Below are positions 52,909 through 61,516 of a DNA stretch of 64,000 nucleotides, piece by piece. Each line of letters opens with the position of its first letter. Positions within the stretch are counted from its first letter, which is position 1. The position numbers were made by a program, and so were the translations under genes. Source of the DNA: Marivita sp046591575 (GTDB lineage: Bacteria > Pseudomonadota > Alphaproteobacteria > Rhodobacterales > Rhodobacteraceae); assembly GCF_046591575.1 (NCBI RefSeq), contig NZ_JBIQWA010000008.1:124001-188000 (forward strand). Direction: 5' to 3'. Under the pieces are notes generated by a model. That model saw only the letters and a list, made by a program, of their open reading frames with translations, ran no database searches and was not told where the DNA came from.

Positions 52909-53597
52909 TCTTTGGCAACAAGTGCGCGCAACGCGGCCGGGTTTTCGATCTGGGCATGGTGCCCCTTGATACGCACGCCATGGTTTCGCAAATCCGAAAA
53001 AGTGCGCGACAATTGTTGCGGGCTTGTTCCAAGCTGCGCTGCAATCAGCGATTTACTGAAGGGCAGTGTCACCTGAGTCGGGGTTTCCATGTCTGCGTTC
53101 AGATCCAGCAGAAATTTGGCCAGACGCTCCCGAATGGTATTGGATTTCAGCTCTTCGATCTGGTCCACCAAAGCGTGGAGTTTTTGATACTGCGAGGCAA
53201 GCGTATGCGCCAGCATCCTGCGGTCAGTTTGCATCAAATCAAGCAGTGACGCGCCGTGCATGGACAAGACCCGCAATTCGGTCATGGCTTGCGCAGACGC
53301 GGGATACGCCTTGCCAAGCAAAGCCGCAGCTTCGGCAAGTGTGTCTCCTTTTTGGAATGTGGCGATTAACGTGTTGGACCCGTCACGTTCATCGCGGGTG
53401 ATTTGTGCCCATCCCTCCAGGATCAGAAAAAAATCATGACCGGCATCGCCTTGCTGAAACAGATAGTCTGATCGCCCAAGCGTTTTGATCGTTCCCCGCG
53501 CCGCAAAATCCGCAATCTCATCCGGGTGCATCGCCGAGCAAAGGGCAGATGTCTTCAGGACATCGCGATCCTGCCGCGTAAGAAGAGACGCATCCAT
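52905..53597 (-). CDS. Crp/Fnr-family regulator, Dnr-like (1)
   Basis: A 230-residue regulator with a cyclic-nucleotide-binding-like fold (about residues 20-130), a dimer helix (about 135-160) and a helix-turn-helix (KSLIAAQLGTSPQQLSRTFS). The Cys cluster of oxygen-sensing FNR is absent, so it is more likely an NO/heme-responsive DNR/NNR type. Its end overlaps the nirX end by 4 nt, convergently. The recognition helix has a Ser-Arg pair (LSR) as in other NnrR/Dnr proteins. Confidence 0.82.
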   Translation of the reverse strand: MDASLLTRQDRDVLKTSALCSAMHPDEIADFAARGTIKTLGRSDYLFQQGDAGHDFFLILEGWAQITRDERDGSNTLIATFQKGDTLAEAAALLGKAYPASAQAMTELRVLSMHGASLLDLMQTDRRMLAHTLASQYQKLHALVDQIEELKSNTIRERLAKFLLDLNADMETPTQVTLPFSKSLIAAQLGTSPQQLSRTFSDLRNHGVRIKGHHAQIENPAALRALVAKD

Positions 53598-54023
53598 GAG
53601 CTGTTTCCTTGGGCAATTGCTGTTTAGGCTTAGCGGGAGGTGTCGTGCTTTTGCGTCATTGCGAATGTCTGTTTAAGCGCTCTTCCACTGGAAAGCGACA
53701 GGGCGTGTCCGGTGCGATCTGGGATAAGTTTGCAGGCGACCTGTCCCCATAGCCAACCAGCGGCAATACGTCACTGACTGTTCCGCCGTCACTCTATCCA
53801 CTGGTGTTTGAGCCTTTGTCGCAACGCATATTGAGCGGACGTGTTGCGCTGCTCAGATTTGCAAAAGTCCCGGTTCACATTTTTCGCTCAGAAATTTGAG
53901 GAATCACAAAGACAGACCAAACTGTCAACTTATTGTGACACAAAATTGTTTCCTGGATGTACCGGGACTCACTATGTGCAGCGGCCTAGCCAGCCTGCTG
54001 CAGGAACTAAGGGACGCTGCAGA
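53598..54023. promoter_or_regulatory. Divergent promoter region of two Crp/Fnr regulators
   Basis: A 426-bp region with no convincing gene. A TTGTG-A-CACAA inverted repeat lies at 53933-53943, about 80 bp before the rightward regulator; its spacing does not match the standard FNR/DNR box. AAGGGA at about 54010-54015 is the ribosome binding site of the rightward gene. Confidence 0.4.
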
Positions 54024-54725
54024 ATGGATTGTATGTTTGAAACGGCCTGTGAGGCTGCGATATTTCAACATGTGTCGAAGGATAATGCGCTGAATCTGAT
54101 CAAAAACTCTGTTATGCGCCGTGTAAACCGCGGAGCCTCTATCTTTCTTCAGGGCGAAGCGGCACACAGTTTGTTTATCGTGCTGGATGGTTGGATCAAA
54201 ACATATCGCATGACACCGTGCGGCAATGAGGCCGTTGTCGGAGTGTTTACAAAATCTGACACATTCGGCGAGGAAGCCGCCGTTCCGGATCAGACATTCC
54301 TGGCAGGCGCAGAAGCTGTGACCGAAGCCGCTGTTTTGCAGATCGAGTCGGAATTTCTGTCCAAGGCAATGGCAGAGGATCTGGCGCTGTGCCAGTCTAT
54401 GCTGTCAGGCGCCCTGCATCAAAAAAGCTGTCTTGTTCAGCATGTCGAACAGTTGAAAAGCCACACGGCTGGACAAAGGATCGCCGATTTTTTGCTATCC
54501 TTGTGTCGGGATGAAAAAGGCAACTGCACAGTCATACTGCCCTATGACAAGGTTTTGATAGCCGCCTGGCTTGGCATGAAGCCGGAATCTTTGTCTCGGG
54601 CGTTTCGGCGGCTCAGGCTTTATGGCGTGACAATCAAAAAGAACCACGCAGTGATTGAATCAGTGGAACGTTTGTTGGACTATGCCGACGAAGACCCCGC
54701 AGAGGCATGGAGCGCGCGTGTATGA
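54024..54725 (+). CDS. Crp/Fnr-family regulator, Dnr/NnrR-like (2)
   Basis: A 233-residue regulator with the effector domain at about residues 10-125, a dimer helix around SCLVQHVEQLKSHTAGQRIA and the helix-turn-helix KVLIAAWLGMKPESLSRAFR. The ATG at 54024 has AAGGGA upstream; a longer in-frame start at 53841 is unsupported. Its N-terminus contains only scattered Cys, not the FNR iron-sulfur pattern. The gene overlaps the DUF4202 gene by 4 nt. Confidence 0.85.
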   Translation: MDCMFETACEAAIFQHVSKDNALNLIKNSVMRRVNRGASIFLQGEAAHSLFIVLDGWIKTYRMTPCGNEAVVGVFTKSDTFGEEAAVPDQTFLAGAEAVTEAAVLQIESEFLSKAMAEDLALCQSMLSGALHQKSCLVQHVEQLKSHTAGQRIADFLLSLCRDEKGNCTVILPYDKVLIAAWLGMKPESLSRAFRRLRLYGVTIKKNHAVIESVERLLDYADEDPAEAWSARV

Positions 54726-55309
54726 CAGATCGACTTGGGAGTGTGCTTGCGGCGATTGACGCGGCAAATCGTGCTGATCCAAAGACAGACCTTGATGACA
54801 CCGGAACAGAGCAGCCAGAGGCGTATCTTTACGGTGTCCGCATGACATCCGAGCTTGATCGATTATTTGGCGACAGCGCCAGTGATGTGCTGCGCATCGC
54901 GGCGCGTGGACAACATATCGAACGCTGGTTGCTCAAACGTTCAGAGTATCCAGAGGGCCGGGCAGGGTATCTGACCTGGCGCCGCGATCAAGGTCGCGCA
55001 CACGGCGAACGTCTGGCTGGTCTTATGGCGGAAGCGGGGTATCCGGCAGATGCCTGCGATCGTGTTGGTGTTCTTTTGCGCAAAGAAGGTATCAAACGCG
55101 ACAAGGAGGTTCAGCAGCTTGAGGACGTGATCTGTTTCACATTCCTGAAATGGTACTTCGCGCCTTTCGCCGCCAAACATCCCGAAGACAAGGTTCTGGA
55201 TATCGTCGCCAAAACCGCACGCAAAATGTCGCCGGAGGCACGAAAACGTGTGCTGGCGGAATTCGACCTGCCTGCGCCCTTGGCAAATGCCGTGGACGCA
55301 GCCGCCTGA
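54722..55309 (+). CDS. DUF4202 family protein
   Basis: A 195-residue soluble protein with the DUF4202 layout: ADPKTDLDDTGTEQPEAYLY near the start, RIAARGQHIERWLLKRSEYP in the middle and RDKEVQQLEDVICFTFLKWY toward the end. His and Asp/Glu residues at these places suggest a metal-dependent phosphohydrolase-like fold, but no activity is established from sequence. It is co-translated with the Crp/Fnr regulator and lies beside nir genes. Confidence 0.8.
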   Translation: MTDRLGSVLAAIDAANRADPKTDLDDTGTEQPEAYLYGVRMTSELDRLFGDSASDVLRIAARGQHIERWLLKRSEYPEGRAGYLTWRRDQGRAHGERLAGLMAEAGYPADACDRVGVLLRKEGIKRDKEVQQLEDVICFTFLKWYFAPFAAKHPEDKVLDIVAKTARKMSPEARKRVLAEFDLPAPLANAVDAAA

Positions 55310-55316
55310 CTCATGG

Positions 55317-57299
55317 TCACGCCGTGCGATTGCGGCGTTTGAGAACGATGCAAGTATGCGGGTCGTGGTAGATCATTTGGCACCGCAAACATAAAATACA
55401 TTCATTCGGATTGATCCGACCGAGCGGGTCGATGGCCCCAACGGTGCATTTCTGTTCACATAACCGACATTCCCGCCCGCATTGGGGCCGACGGCGCAGC
55501 CAGTCAAAAATCTTGAGTTTGGCCGGGATCGCCAGGGCTGCACCCAGTGGGCAGATATAGCGGCAATAGGCCCGTTCTATGAACAGCCCTGCAAACAGGA
55601 TAATTCCCACAAACAGCAGAAATGGCCAGGCCCGCATGAAACGCATCGAAATGACGGTTTTGAATGGTTCTGCTTCGGCAAGGATCAGCGCATCTTTCAT
55701 TGAATAAAATGACAAGGCCAAAATAGACAGAAAGAGCGTGTATTTGATCACCCATAGTCGTTCATGAACGGCGTTGGGAACGACAATTTGTTTGATGCCC
55801 AGACGCTGCGCCGCTTGGTTCATGAGTTCTTGCAATGCGCCGAACGGACAAAGCCATCCGCAGAACACGCCCCGGCCCCAAAACAGCAAACCCAGCGCGG
55901 TAAAGCCCCACAGTGTGAAGATCATCGGCTCCATCAGGAAGGTTTCCCAACGGAATCCGGTTAGCAGGGAATGAAGAAACGCAACCACCTGCACCACCGA
56001 AAGCTGGGCTCCTAGAACCATGCCTAACCACAGAAATGTCGTCAGCAAGAACAGGGTGCGACCCCAGAACCAAAGCCGCGGCCGTTTGACAAAGGCATCC
56101 TGAAAAAACAGAATCAGGAACAGGATTGCGAGCATTATAAAGAGTGTGACAAGTGACAGGGTCTTGTCTTCCCAGGCCTCGCGCCATGCCGGAGGAGGGA
56201 CCGGCACGGCCGTGGCGGGCCGCAAAAAGGTTTCGCCCAAAGCAAGCGATGCAGATATCGGCAGGACCTCGTCATCCCGCGTCGCCAGAATCGTCACGGT
56301 AAACGGTGACGACAGATCAATCTGATCACGCGGGATCGCAAAGAGGCTTGCGTCTTTGACCTCGGGTGCGCCCGCTGCCTCGAATTGATTCAAGCGTTGA
56401 TACCCTTCCGAGAGGGGGGTGTATTCTATGCCGTTCTGTTCAACCACAACGCGGTCGAAGACGCCCGATCTGCGCCAGGCCGTGCCGCGATGCGAATGCA
56501 GCCCGCGTGAGGCCACCAGAAGCGCGTCGTGATTTGCGGGAACGGCTGCGATCGCACGTCGAAACCCCGGTGGACCCAGCAGGTTCTGACCAATGGTGGC
56601 AGGGTCCAGCACGCTGATCCATAGCTCAAGGAAGGTACCCTCTTTATCGGGGATCGGCGGATTGGCATTGGGCAGGGCTGCCCGCGCGTCGCGCAGGCTG
56701 ACCCGGGTTGTGGCAAAGGCACCCATCCGCTCCAAGGCTGCCCATGTGGCGGGCTCATATGTGACACGCTCAAGGCCACCCGAATCGGATTGCGCCAAAA
56801 CGCGCGCCGTGTGCAGAATCGAATCGCGAATCACACCTGTCGAAACGGTTGCCCGGCTGATGACATCAGGCGCATCGCCTTCAAGACCCTCAGGACCCAT
56901 TCGCAGGCCAGCAAAACCACTGACATAATTCGCAATGTCCTCATCGGACAAACCAAGTGTCAGAATAGGCTCTGCATGGTCGACAAGCTGCGCCCCGGTG
57001 ATGGTGCCAGACGCATTGACAGCAACCAGCATGTCAATCGGTTTTCCAGAGTACCCGGTTGATCGCAACAGATCCCAGGTGGAGCCGATATATCCTAAAA
57101 GGGTTCTGTCACCCGCCGAAATGATCCGCCATTTCGGTACAGGCTCATCTTCTTTTTGAATCAGGATATTGGCGTCATCCAGATCAAGCAATTGCGCGGC
57201 TTGCATGGTGTCCATACCGCTTTGTGACCATGCGGGATTGATCCCGAAAAGAGACAGGAAAGCGATGAGGAACGCGAAAGATATCGAAAATTTTTTCAT
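55317..57299 (-). CDS. nirI: NirI, NosR-type flavin and iron-sulfur membrane protein
   Basis: A 660-residue membrane protein of the NosR/NirI family. A Sec signal-like start is followed by a periplasmic FMN-binding domain (about residues 30-180, with DVISRATVSTGVIRDSIL holding the Ser/Thr used for flavin attachment), five or six membrane helices (about 385-580), CGWLCPFGALQEL and CRYICPLGAAL motifs, and a cytoplasmic ferredoxin-like end (CGRECRLCEQKC, CILCLRCQ). It is thought to feed electrons to, or support expression of, the nitrite reductase. It is divergent from nirS and co-occurs with nirX. Confidence 0.92.
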   Translation of the reverse strand: MKKFSISFAFLIAFLSLFGINPAWSQSGMDTMQAAQLLDLDDANILIQKEDEPVPKWRIISAGDRTLLGYIGSTWDLLRSTGYSGKPIDMLVAVNASGTITGAQLVDHAEPILTLGLSDEDIANYVSGFAGLRMGPEGLEGDAPDVISRATVSTGVIRDSILHTARVLAQSDSGGLERVTYEPATWAALERMGAFATTRVSLRDARAALPNANPPIPDKEGTFLELWISVLDPATIGQNLLGPPGFRRAIAAVPANHDALLVASRGLHSHRGTAWRRSGVFDRVVVEQNGIEYTPLSEGYQRLNQFEAAGAPEVKDASLFAIPRDQIDLSSPFTVTILATRDDEVLPISASLALGETFLRPATAVPVPPPAWREAWEDKTLSLVTLFIMLAILFLILFFQDAFVKRPRLWFWGRTLFLLTTFLWLGMVLGAQLSVVQVVAFLHSLLTGFRWETFLMEPMIFTLWGFTALGLLFWGRGVFCGWLCPFGALQELMNQAAQRLGIKQIVVPNAVHERLWVIKYTLFLSILALSFYSMKDALILAEAEPFKTVISMRFMRAWPFLLFVGIILFAGLFIERAYCRYICPLGAALAIPAKLKIFDWLRRRPQCGRECRLCEQKCTVGAIDPLGRINPNECILCLRCQMIYHDPHTCIVLKRRNRTA

Positions 57300-57337
57300 G
57301 GCTGGGCCGAGTTAGGCACGCATTCCTTAGGAGCGTC

Positions 57338-57351
57338 TTGACCTAAGTCAA
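57338..57351 (+). promoter_or_regulatory. Dnr/Fnr-type binding site between nirI and nirS
   Basis: TTGACCTAAGTCAA has perfect TTGAC and GTCAA half-sites with a 4-nt spacer, 67 bp before the nirS start and 39 bp before the nirI start. Such a box at about -41 of the nirS promoter is normal for class II activation by Nnr/Dnr. It could serve both genes. Confidence 0.8.
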
Positions 57352-57417
57352 GGTCGCGCATGCCAGCGCCGTTTAGCCTGAACAAAGCCGAATTTTTTCG
57401 CAGTTGGAGCAACAACC

Positions 57418-59160
57418 ATGTCCATTTCAACATTAACACGTTCAGTTGCGGCTGGGGCACTTCTGTCCCTTTCTGCCACGCTGGCATTTGCACAGGAAAA
57501 GCCTGCTGATCACGGCGATGACGCAGCGGGGGCCTATCAGCCCTCGATGACAACGCTGGGGCAGCTGCGGGTCGAAATCCCCGGTCGCAAGCCGGGTGAT
57601 CCCGTGATGACACCGAGTGAATACCAGACGTCGAACCAGATTTACTTCGAACGCTGCGCTGGCTGTCACGGCGTTCTGCGCAAAGGTGCGACGGGTAAGG
57701 CTCTGACGCCGGATATCATGCGCGAAAACGGCTATGAATATGTGCGTGACTATATCACATACGGCTCGCCCGCTGGTATGCCCAACTGGGGTACGTCCGG
57801 CGATCTGACAGAAGAGCAGGTTGACGCGATGGCGCGTTACTTGCTGCTTGAGCCTGCCACGCCGCCAGAGTGGGGCATGGACAAGATGCGCGCCAGCTGG
57901 AAGGTGATTGTTCCGCCAGAGGAACGCCCGACAGAAAAGATGAACGATATCGATATCGACAATCTGTTCTCGGTTACCCTGCGGGATGCTGGTGAAATCG
58001 CGCTGATTGATGGCGCTGATTACGAAATCAAGACGATCATCGAAACCGGATATGCCGTCCATATCAGCCGGATTTCGGCCTCTGGTCGCTATCTGTTTGT
58101 CATCGGACGGGACGCCAAGGTCGTTATGATCGACCTTTGGATGGAAACACCTGGACCTGTGGCCGAGATCAAGGTCGGTTCCGAAGCGCGGTCTGTCGAA
58201 ACGTCCAAGTTTGAAGGTTTCGAGGATAAATATGCCATTGCGGGCGCGTATTGGCCTCCGCAGTTTGTGATCATGGATGGCGATACGCTTGAGCCTCTGC
58301 GGATCAAATCGACACGCGGCATGACCTATGACGAACAGGAGTTCCACCCAGAACCCCGCGTCGCGGCGATTCTCGGATCACATTACAAGCCGGAGTTCCT
58401 GGTTAATGTGAAAGAGACCGGCAAGATCATGATGGTCGACTATTCCGATATTGATGCGCTCAAAACAACGGAAATCAACGCCGAGCGGTTCCTGCACGAT
58501 GGCGGTCTGGACAGTACGCAGCGCTATTTCCTGACCGCAGCCAATGCGCGCGGCAAGATCGTTGTGATTGACACCAAGGAAAGCAAGAAGGTCGCGATCA
58601 TCGAAACCGATGGCGAGACTCCGCATCCGGGCCGTGGTGCCAATATCGACCATCCGACCTACGGACCTGTTTGGGCAACCTCGCACCTTGGGGATGAAAC
58701 TGTTGCTTTGATCGGCACAGACCCAGAAGGACATCCCGAGCATGCCTGGAAAATGGTGCAGCAGCTTTATGCGCTTGGTGGCGGATCTTTGTTCGTGAAG
58801 TCGCACCCGACATCGAACAACCTTTATGTCGATGCCACACTTAATCCCGATGCAGAGGTGTCCGGTTCGGTGGCTGTCTTCAAGATCGACGAGCTTGATC
58901 AGGAAGACCCGCAATATACCGTGCTTCCGATTGTTGAATGGGCCGGCATCGCCGAAGGCCAGCCCCGTGTTGTTCAGGGCGAATTCAACAAAGAAGGCAA
59001 CGAGATCTGGTTCTCGGTCTGGAACGCGGCCAACCTCGAAAGTGCGATTGTCATCGTTGACGACAAGACACTTGAGATGAAGCACGTGATTAAAGACGAG
59101 CGATTGGTCACACCAACCGGCAAGTTCAACGTCTTCAACACACGTTCAGACGTTTACTAA
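57418..59160 (+). CDS. nirS: Cytochrome cd1 nitrite reductase NirS
   Basis: A 580-residue periplasmic enzyme reducing nitrite to nitric oxide. A Sec signal ends at about residue 25 (TLAFAQ). The heme c domain has CAGCH at residues 80-84 and the Met-containing stretch YGSPAGMPNWG. The C-terminal eight-bladed propeller (about 140-580) binds heme d1, with His residues in VHISRISASGRYL, YKPEFLVNV and WATSHLGDETVAL regions. Full normal length. It is preceded by a Dnr box and followed by a strong terminator. Confidence 0.98.
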   Translation: MSISTLTRSVAAGALLSLSATLAFAQEKPADHGDDAAGAYQPSMTTLGQLRVEIPGRKPGDPVMTPSEYQTSNQIYFERCAGCHGVLRKGATGKALTPDIMRENGYEYVRDYITYGSPAGMPNWGTSGDLTEEQVDAMARYLLLEPATPPEWGMDKMRASWKVIVPPEERPTEKMNDIDIDNLFSVTLRDAGEIALIDGADYEIKTIIETGYAVHISRISASGRYLFVIGRDAKVVMIDLWMETPGPVAEIKVGSEARSVETSKFEGFEDKYAIAGAYWPPQFVIMDGDTLEPLRIKSTRGMTYDEQEFHPEPRVAAILGSHYKPEFLVNVKETGKIMMVDYSDIDALKTTEINAERFLHDGGLDSTQRYFLTAANARGKIVVIDTKESKKVAIIETDGETPHPGRGANIDHPTYGPVWATSHLGDETVALIGTDPEGHPEHAWKMVQQLYALGGGSLFVKSHPTSNNLYVDATLNPDAEVSGSVAVFKIDELDQEDPQYTVLPIVEWAGIAEGQPRVVQGEFNKEGNEIWFSVWNAANLESAIVIVDDKTLEMKHVIKDERLVTPTGKFNVFNTRSDVY

Positions 59161-59175
59161 AATCGTCGTGCTTTT

Positions 59176-59215
59176 CGGGCGCGGCAGGGTCTCCCTCCTG
59201 CCGCGCCCGGTTTTT
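59176..59215 (+). terminator. Rho-independent terminator after nirS
   Basis: A 13-bp perfect GC-rich stem (CGGGCGCGGCAGG, 59176-59188, with its complement at 59197-59209) with an 8-nt loop, followed by TTTTT. It should end most nirS transcripts, leaving the heme d1 genes to partial read-through or their own promoter. Confidence 0.9.
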
Positions 59216-59220
59216 CCCTT

Positions 59221-59235
59221 GTTCCAGGTTGGAAC
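59221..59235. promoter_or_regulatory. Inverted repeat upstream of nirE
   Basis: GTTCCA-GGT-TGGAAC is a perfect 6-bp inverted repeat in the short gap between the nirS terminator and the nirE ribosome binding site. It could be an operator for a separate nirE promoter, or chance. Confidence 0.25.
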
Positions 59236-59254
59236 GCGAATTCAAGGACGCAAT

Positions 59255-60058
59255 ATGCTGAATGGATCAACCCAAGGTGAGGTTTTTCTGATCGGGGCAG
59301 GCCCCGGTGATCCGGAATTACTCACACTCAAGGCACTTCGCATGATGCAAGAGGCAGATGTGGTCGTGCACGATCGGCTTGTATCGCAAGCCATTCTCGA
59401 CCTTATCCCAGCCAACGTTCAGCGCATTGATGTTGGTAAGAAGCCCAACCACCATCCGGTGCCACAACATGAGATCAATGCTTTGCTTTTGCGTCTTGCA
59501 GAGGCCGGACAGCGTGTTGCCCGCGTCAAAGGTGGCGATCCGATGATCTTTGGCCGCGGATCGGAAGAGGCCGCAGTCCTGCGCGACGCAGGTATCCCGG
59601 TTAGCTTTGCCCCGGGCATTACAGCCGCTCAGGGGGTTTCGGCATCTACGGGTGTCCCGTTGACCCATCGCGGCCTTGCCAAAAGCGTGCGCTACGTCAC
59701 TGGCCACTGCCGTGGAGACATGCCGCTTGATCTTGATTGGGACGGGCTTGCCCATACCGACACCACGCTGGTCGTCTATATGGGCCACGCGAATATGCAG
59801 TATATTGCAGGCGAATTGATGAACCATGGGCTTCCGGCCGAACACCCCGTCCTGGTCGTGGTGAACGGAACGCGGCCAAATGAAACACGCCTGGTCACGC
59901 AACTGGGTGCGCTGCAAACGAAACGTGCCGTGATCCCGGTTCCCGGACCGGTTTTGTTCATTGTGGGTCGTGTTGTCAGCTTGCTTGACGATATGGGTCA
60001 AAACGCGACTGATGCGATTTTGGATGCGCCCGAATTGCGACAGGTGCTTCATGGCTAA
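59255..60058 (+). CDS. nirE: NirE, uroporphyrinogen III C-methyltransferase
   Basis: A 267-residue enzyme that converts uroporphyrinogen III to precorrin-2, the first heme d1-specific step, with SAM. Family motifs are VFLIGAGPGDPELLTLKAL near residue 10, VVVHDRLVS, RVKGGDPMIFGRGSEEA and APGITAAQGVSA. The CysG oxidase/chelatase part is absent, as expected for NirE/CobA. Start at ATG 59255 with CAAGGA upstream. Confidence 0.95.
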   Translation: MLNGSTQGEVFLIGAGPGDPELLTLKALRMMQEADVVVHDRLVSQAILDLIPANVQRIDVGKKPNHHPVPQHEINALLLRLAEAGQRVARVKGGDPMIFGRGSEEAAVLRDAGIPVSFAPGITAAQGVSASTGVPLTHRGLAKSVRYVTGHCRGDMPLDLDWDGLAHTDTTLVVYMGHANMQYIAGELMNHGLPAEHPVLVVVNGTRPNETRLVTQLGALQTKRAVIPVPGPVLFIVGRVVSLLDDMGQNATDAILDAPELRQVLHG

Positions 60059-60365
60059 GACGGCATTCCTTCTGGCGCTGATATTCCCCTTGGCCGCACT
60101 GGCCGAGACACCATTGTCGTCCTCGCATGAGGAACGACTGACGCATCTGGTGGTTCAGGATTGTGGATCTTGCCACGGGTTGAAAATGACCGGTGGATTG
60201 GGCAGCCCGATCACACCAGAAGCGCTGGAAGGTCGCACCGTCGATGGACTGCAAACCATAATCCTTGATGGCATCCCCGGCACCGCGATGCCGCCATGGC
60301 GCGCGTTGCTTACCGAAGCCGAGGCGGCCTGGATTGCCGCATATCTTCTAGAGGCCCGCGAATGA
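60051..60365 (+). CDS. nirC: NirC, small periplasmic c-type cytochrome
   Basis: A 104-residue protein with a Sec signal (ending about ALAET at 18-22) and one heme c site CGSCHG at residues 38-43, then a Met ligand candidate in GTAMPPW. NirC has been proposed to donate electrons to NirS or to assist heme d1 assembly. It overlaps nirE by 8 nt and nirF by 4 nt. Confidence 0.9.
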   Translation: MAKTAFLLALIFPLAALAETPLSSSHEERLTHLVVQDCGSCHGLKMTGGLGSPITPEALEGRTVDGLQTIILDGIPGTAMPPWRALLTEAEAAWIAAYLLEARE

Positions 60366-61516
60366 AACGGTTGATAGCCAGTCTTTTTGTCTCTTTGGGC
60401 CTCGCAAGCACGGCGATGGCACAGACAGAGGTACATGCCACCGGCGATCTGGGCGTTGTGATCGAGCGTGCCACCGGATCGGTGCTGATCGTTGACCAAT
60501 CCGACATGGATGTGCTCGCCAGAGTTGACGGCTTTGGCGATCTGTCCCACGCCAGTGCGGTGTTTTCGCCCGATGAACGCTATGCCTATATTTTCGGTCG
60601 CGATGGTGCATTGACCAAACTCGACCTTGTTACTCAATCCATCGCCGGGCGGGTGATACAGGGCGGTAATTCCATCGGCGGCGCGATTTCCGATGACGGA
60701 CAGTTGGTGGCAGTGTCAAATTACGAACCCGGCGGCGTGCGGGTGTTTGATGCAGACACGCTTGAAATGGTCGCGGACTTTCCAACAGGATCGAAAACCA
60801 TCGGGCTTGTGGATGCTCCGGGCGACCGCTTTGTCTTTACGCTTTGGGATGACGGAGAAACCTGGATTGCGGATATGTCCGGCGATGCGCCGGAATTGAC
60901 CAAGATCGCCGAGATCGGGATCAACCCATATGATGCGCTGATTACCGGTGATGGGCGCCGCTATATCGTTGGCCTGTTTGGCGAAGATGGTCTGACCACG
61001 TTGGATCTTTGGTCCGATACGCCGACAGCACAGCGTATTCTTCCAAATTACGGACGCGGGGAAGAGCCGTTGCCGGTCTACAAAATGCCGCATCTTGAAG
61101 GATGGGCGCTGGCCGGGGATCGGTTTGCGTTGCCGGCGGTTGGACGGCAAGAGGTGCTTTGGCTGGACGCACAGAACCTCACCGAACTGGGGCGCACGAA
61201 AACACATGGACAACCGATTTTTGCCGTTGCGCGACCGGACGGGCGCCATGTCTGGGTGAATTATGCTCATCCCAACAACGACACGGTCGAGGTGATCGAC
61301 ACCCAGTCTGGCGAGGTCATTCATACGCTGAACCCTGGTCCTGCGGTGTTGCACATGGAATTCACAGCACGGGGTCATCAGGTGTGGATGTCGGTGCGCG
61401 ATGCGAATCGAATTGACATCTACGACACCGAAACATTTGAAAAGCTGGGCGAAATTCCCGCTGATACGCCATCCGGTATTTTCTTTACAGCAAGGGCACA
61501 TCGCATTGGGCTTTGA
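60362..61516 (+). CDS. nirF: NirF, heme d1 biosynthesis propeller protein
   Basis: A 384-residue protein with a Sec signal (about residues 1-20) and repeating blades typical of the eight-bladed propeller shared with the NirS d1 domain (GDLGVVIERATGSVLIVDQS, VLHMEFTARGHQVWMSVRDA). The export signal places it in the periplasm. It acts in late heme d1 synthesis. Start overlaps nirC (ATGA). Confidence 0.93.
   Translation: MKRLIASLFVSLGLASTAMAQTEVHATGDLGVVIERATGSVLIVDQSDMDVLARVDGFGDLSHASAVFSPDERYAYIFGRDGALTKLDLVTQSIAGRVIQGGNSIGGAISDDGQLVAVSNYEPGGVRVFDADTLEMVADFPTGSKTIGLVDAPGDRFVFTLWDDGETWIADMSGDAPELTKIAEIGINPYDALITGDGRRYIVGLFGEDGLTTLDLWSDTPTAQRILPNYGRGEEPLPVYKMPHLEGWALAGDRFALPAVGRQEVLWLDAQNLTELGRTKTHGQPIFAVARPDGRHVWVNYAHPNNDTVEVIDTQSGEVIHTLNPGPAVLHMEFTARGHQVWMSVRDANRIDIYDTETFEKLGEIPADTPSGIFFTARAHRIGL

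Noticed and set aside
53933..53943. TTGTGACACAA as a Dnr/Fnr box before the second regulator
   Set aside because: The half-sites TTGTG/CACAA and 1-nt spacing do not fit the TTGAY-N4-RTCAA pattern; kept only as an unexplained repeat.
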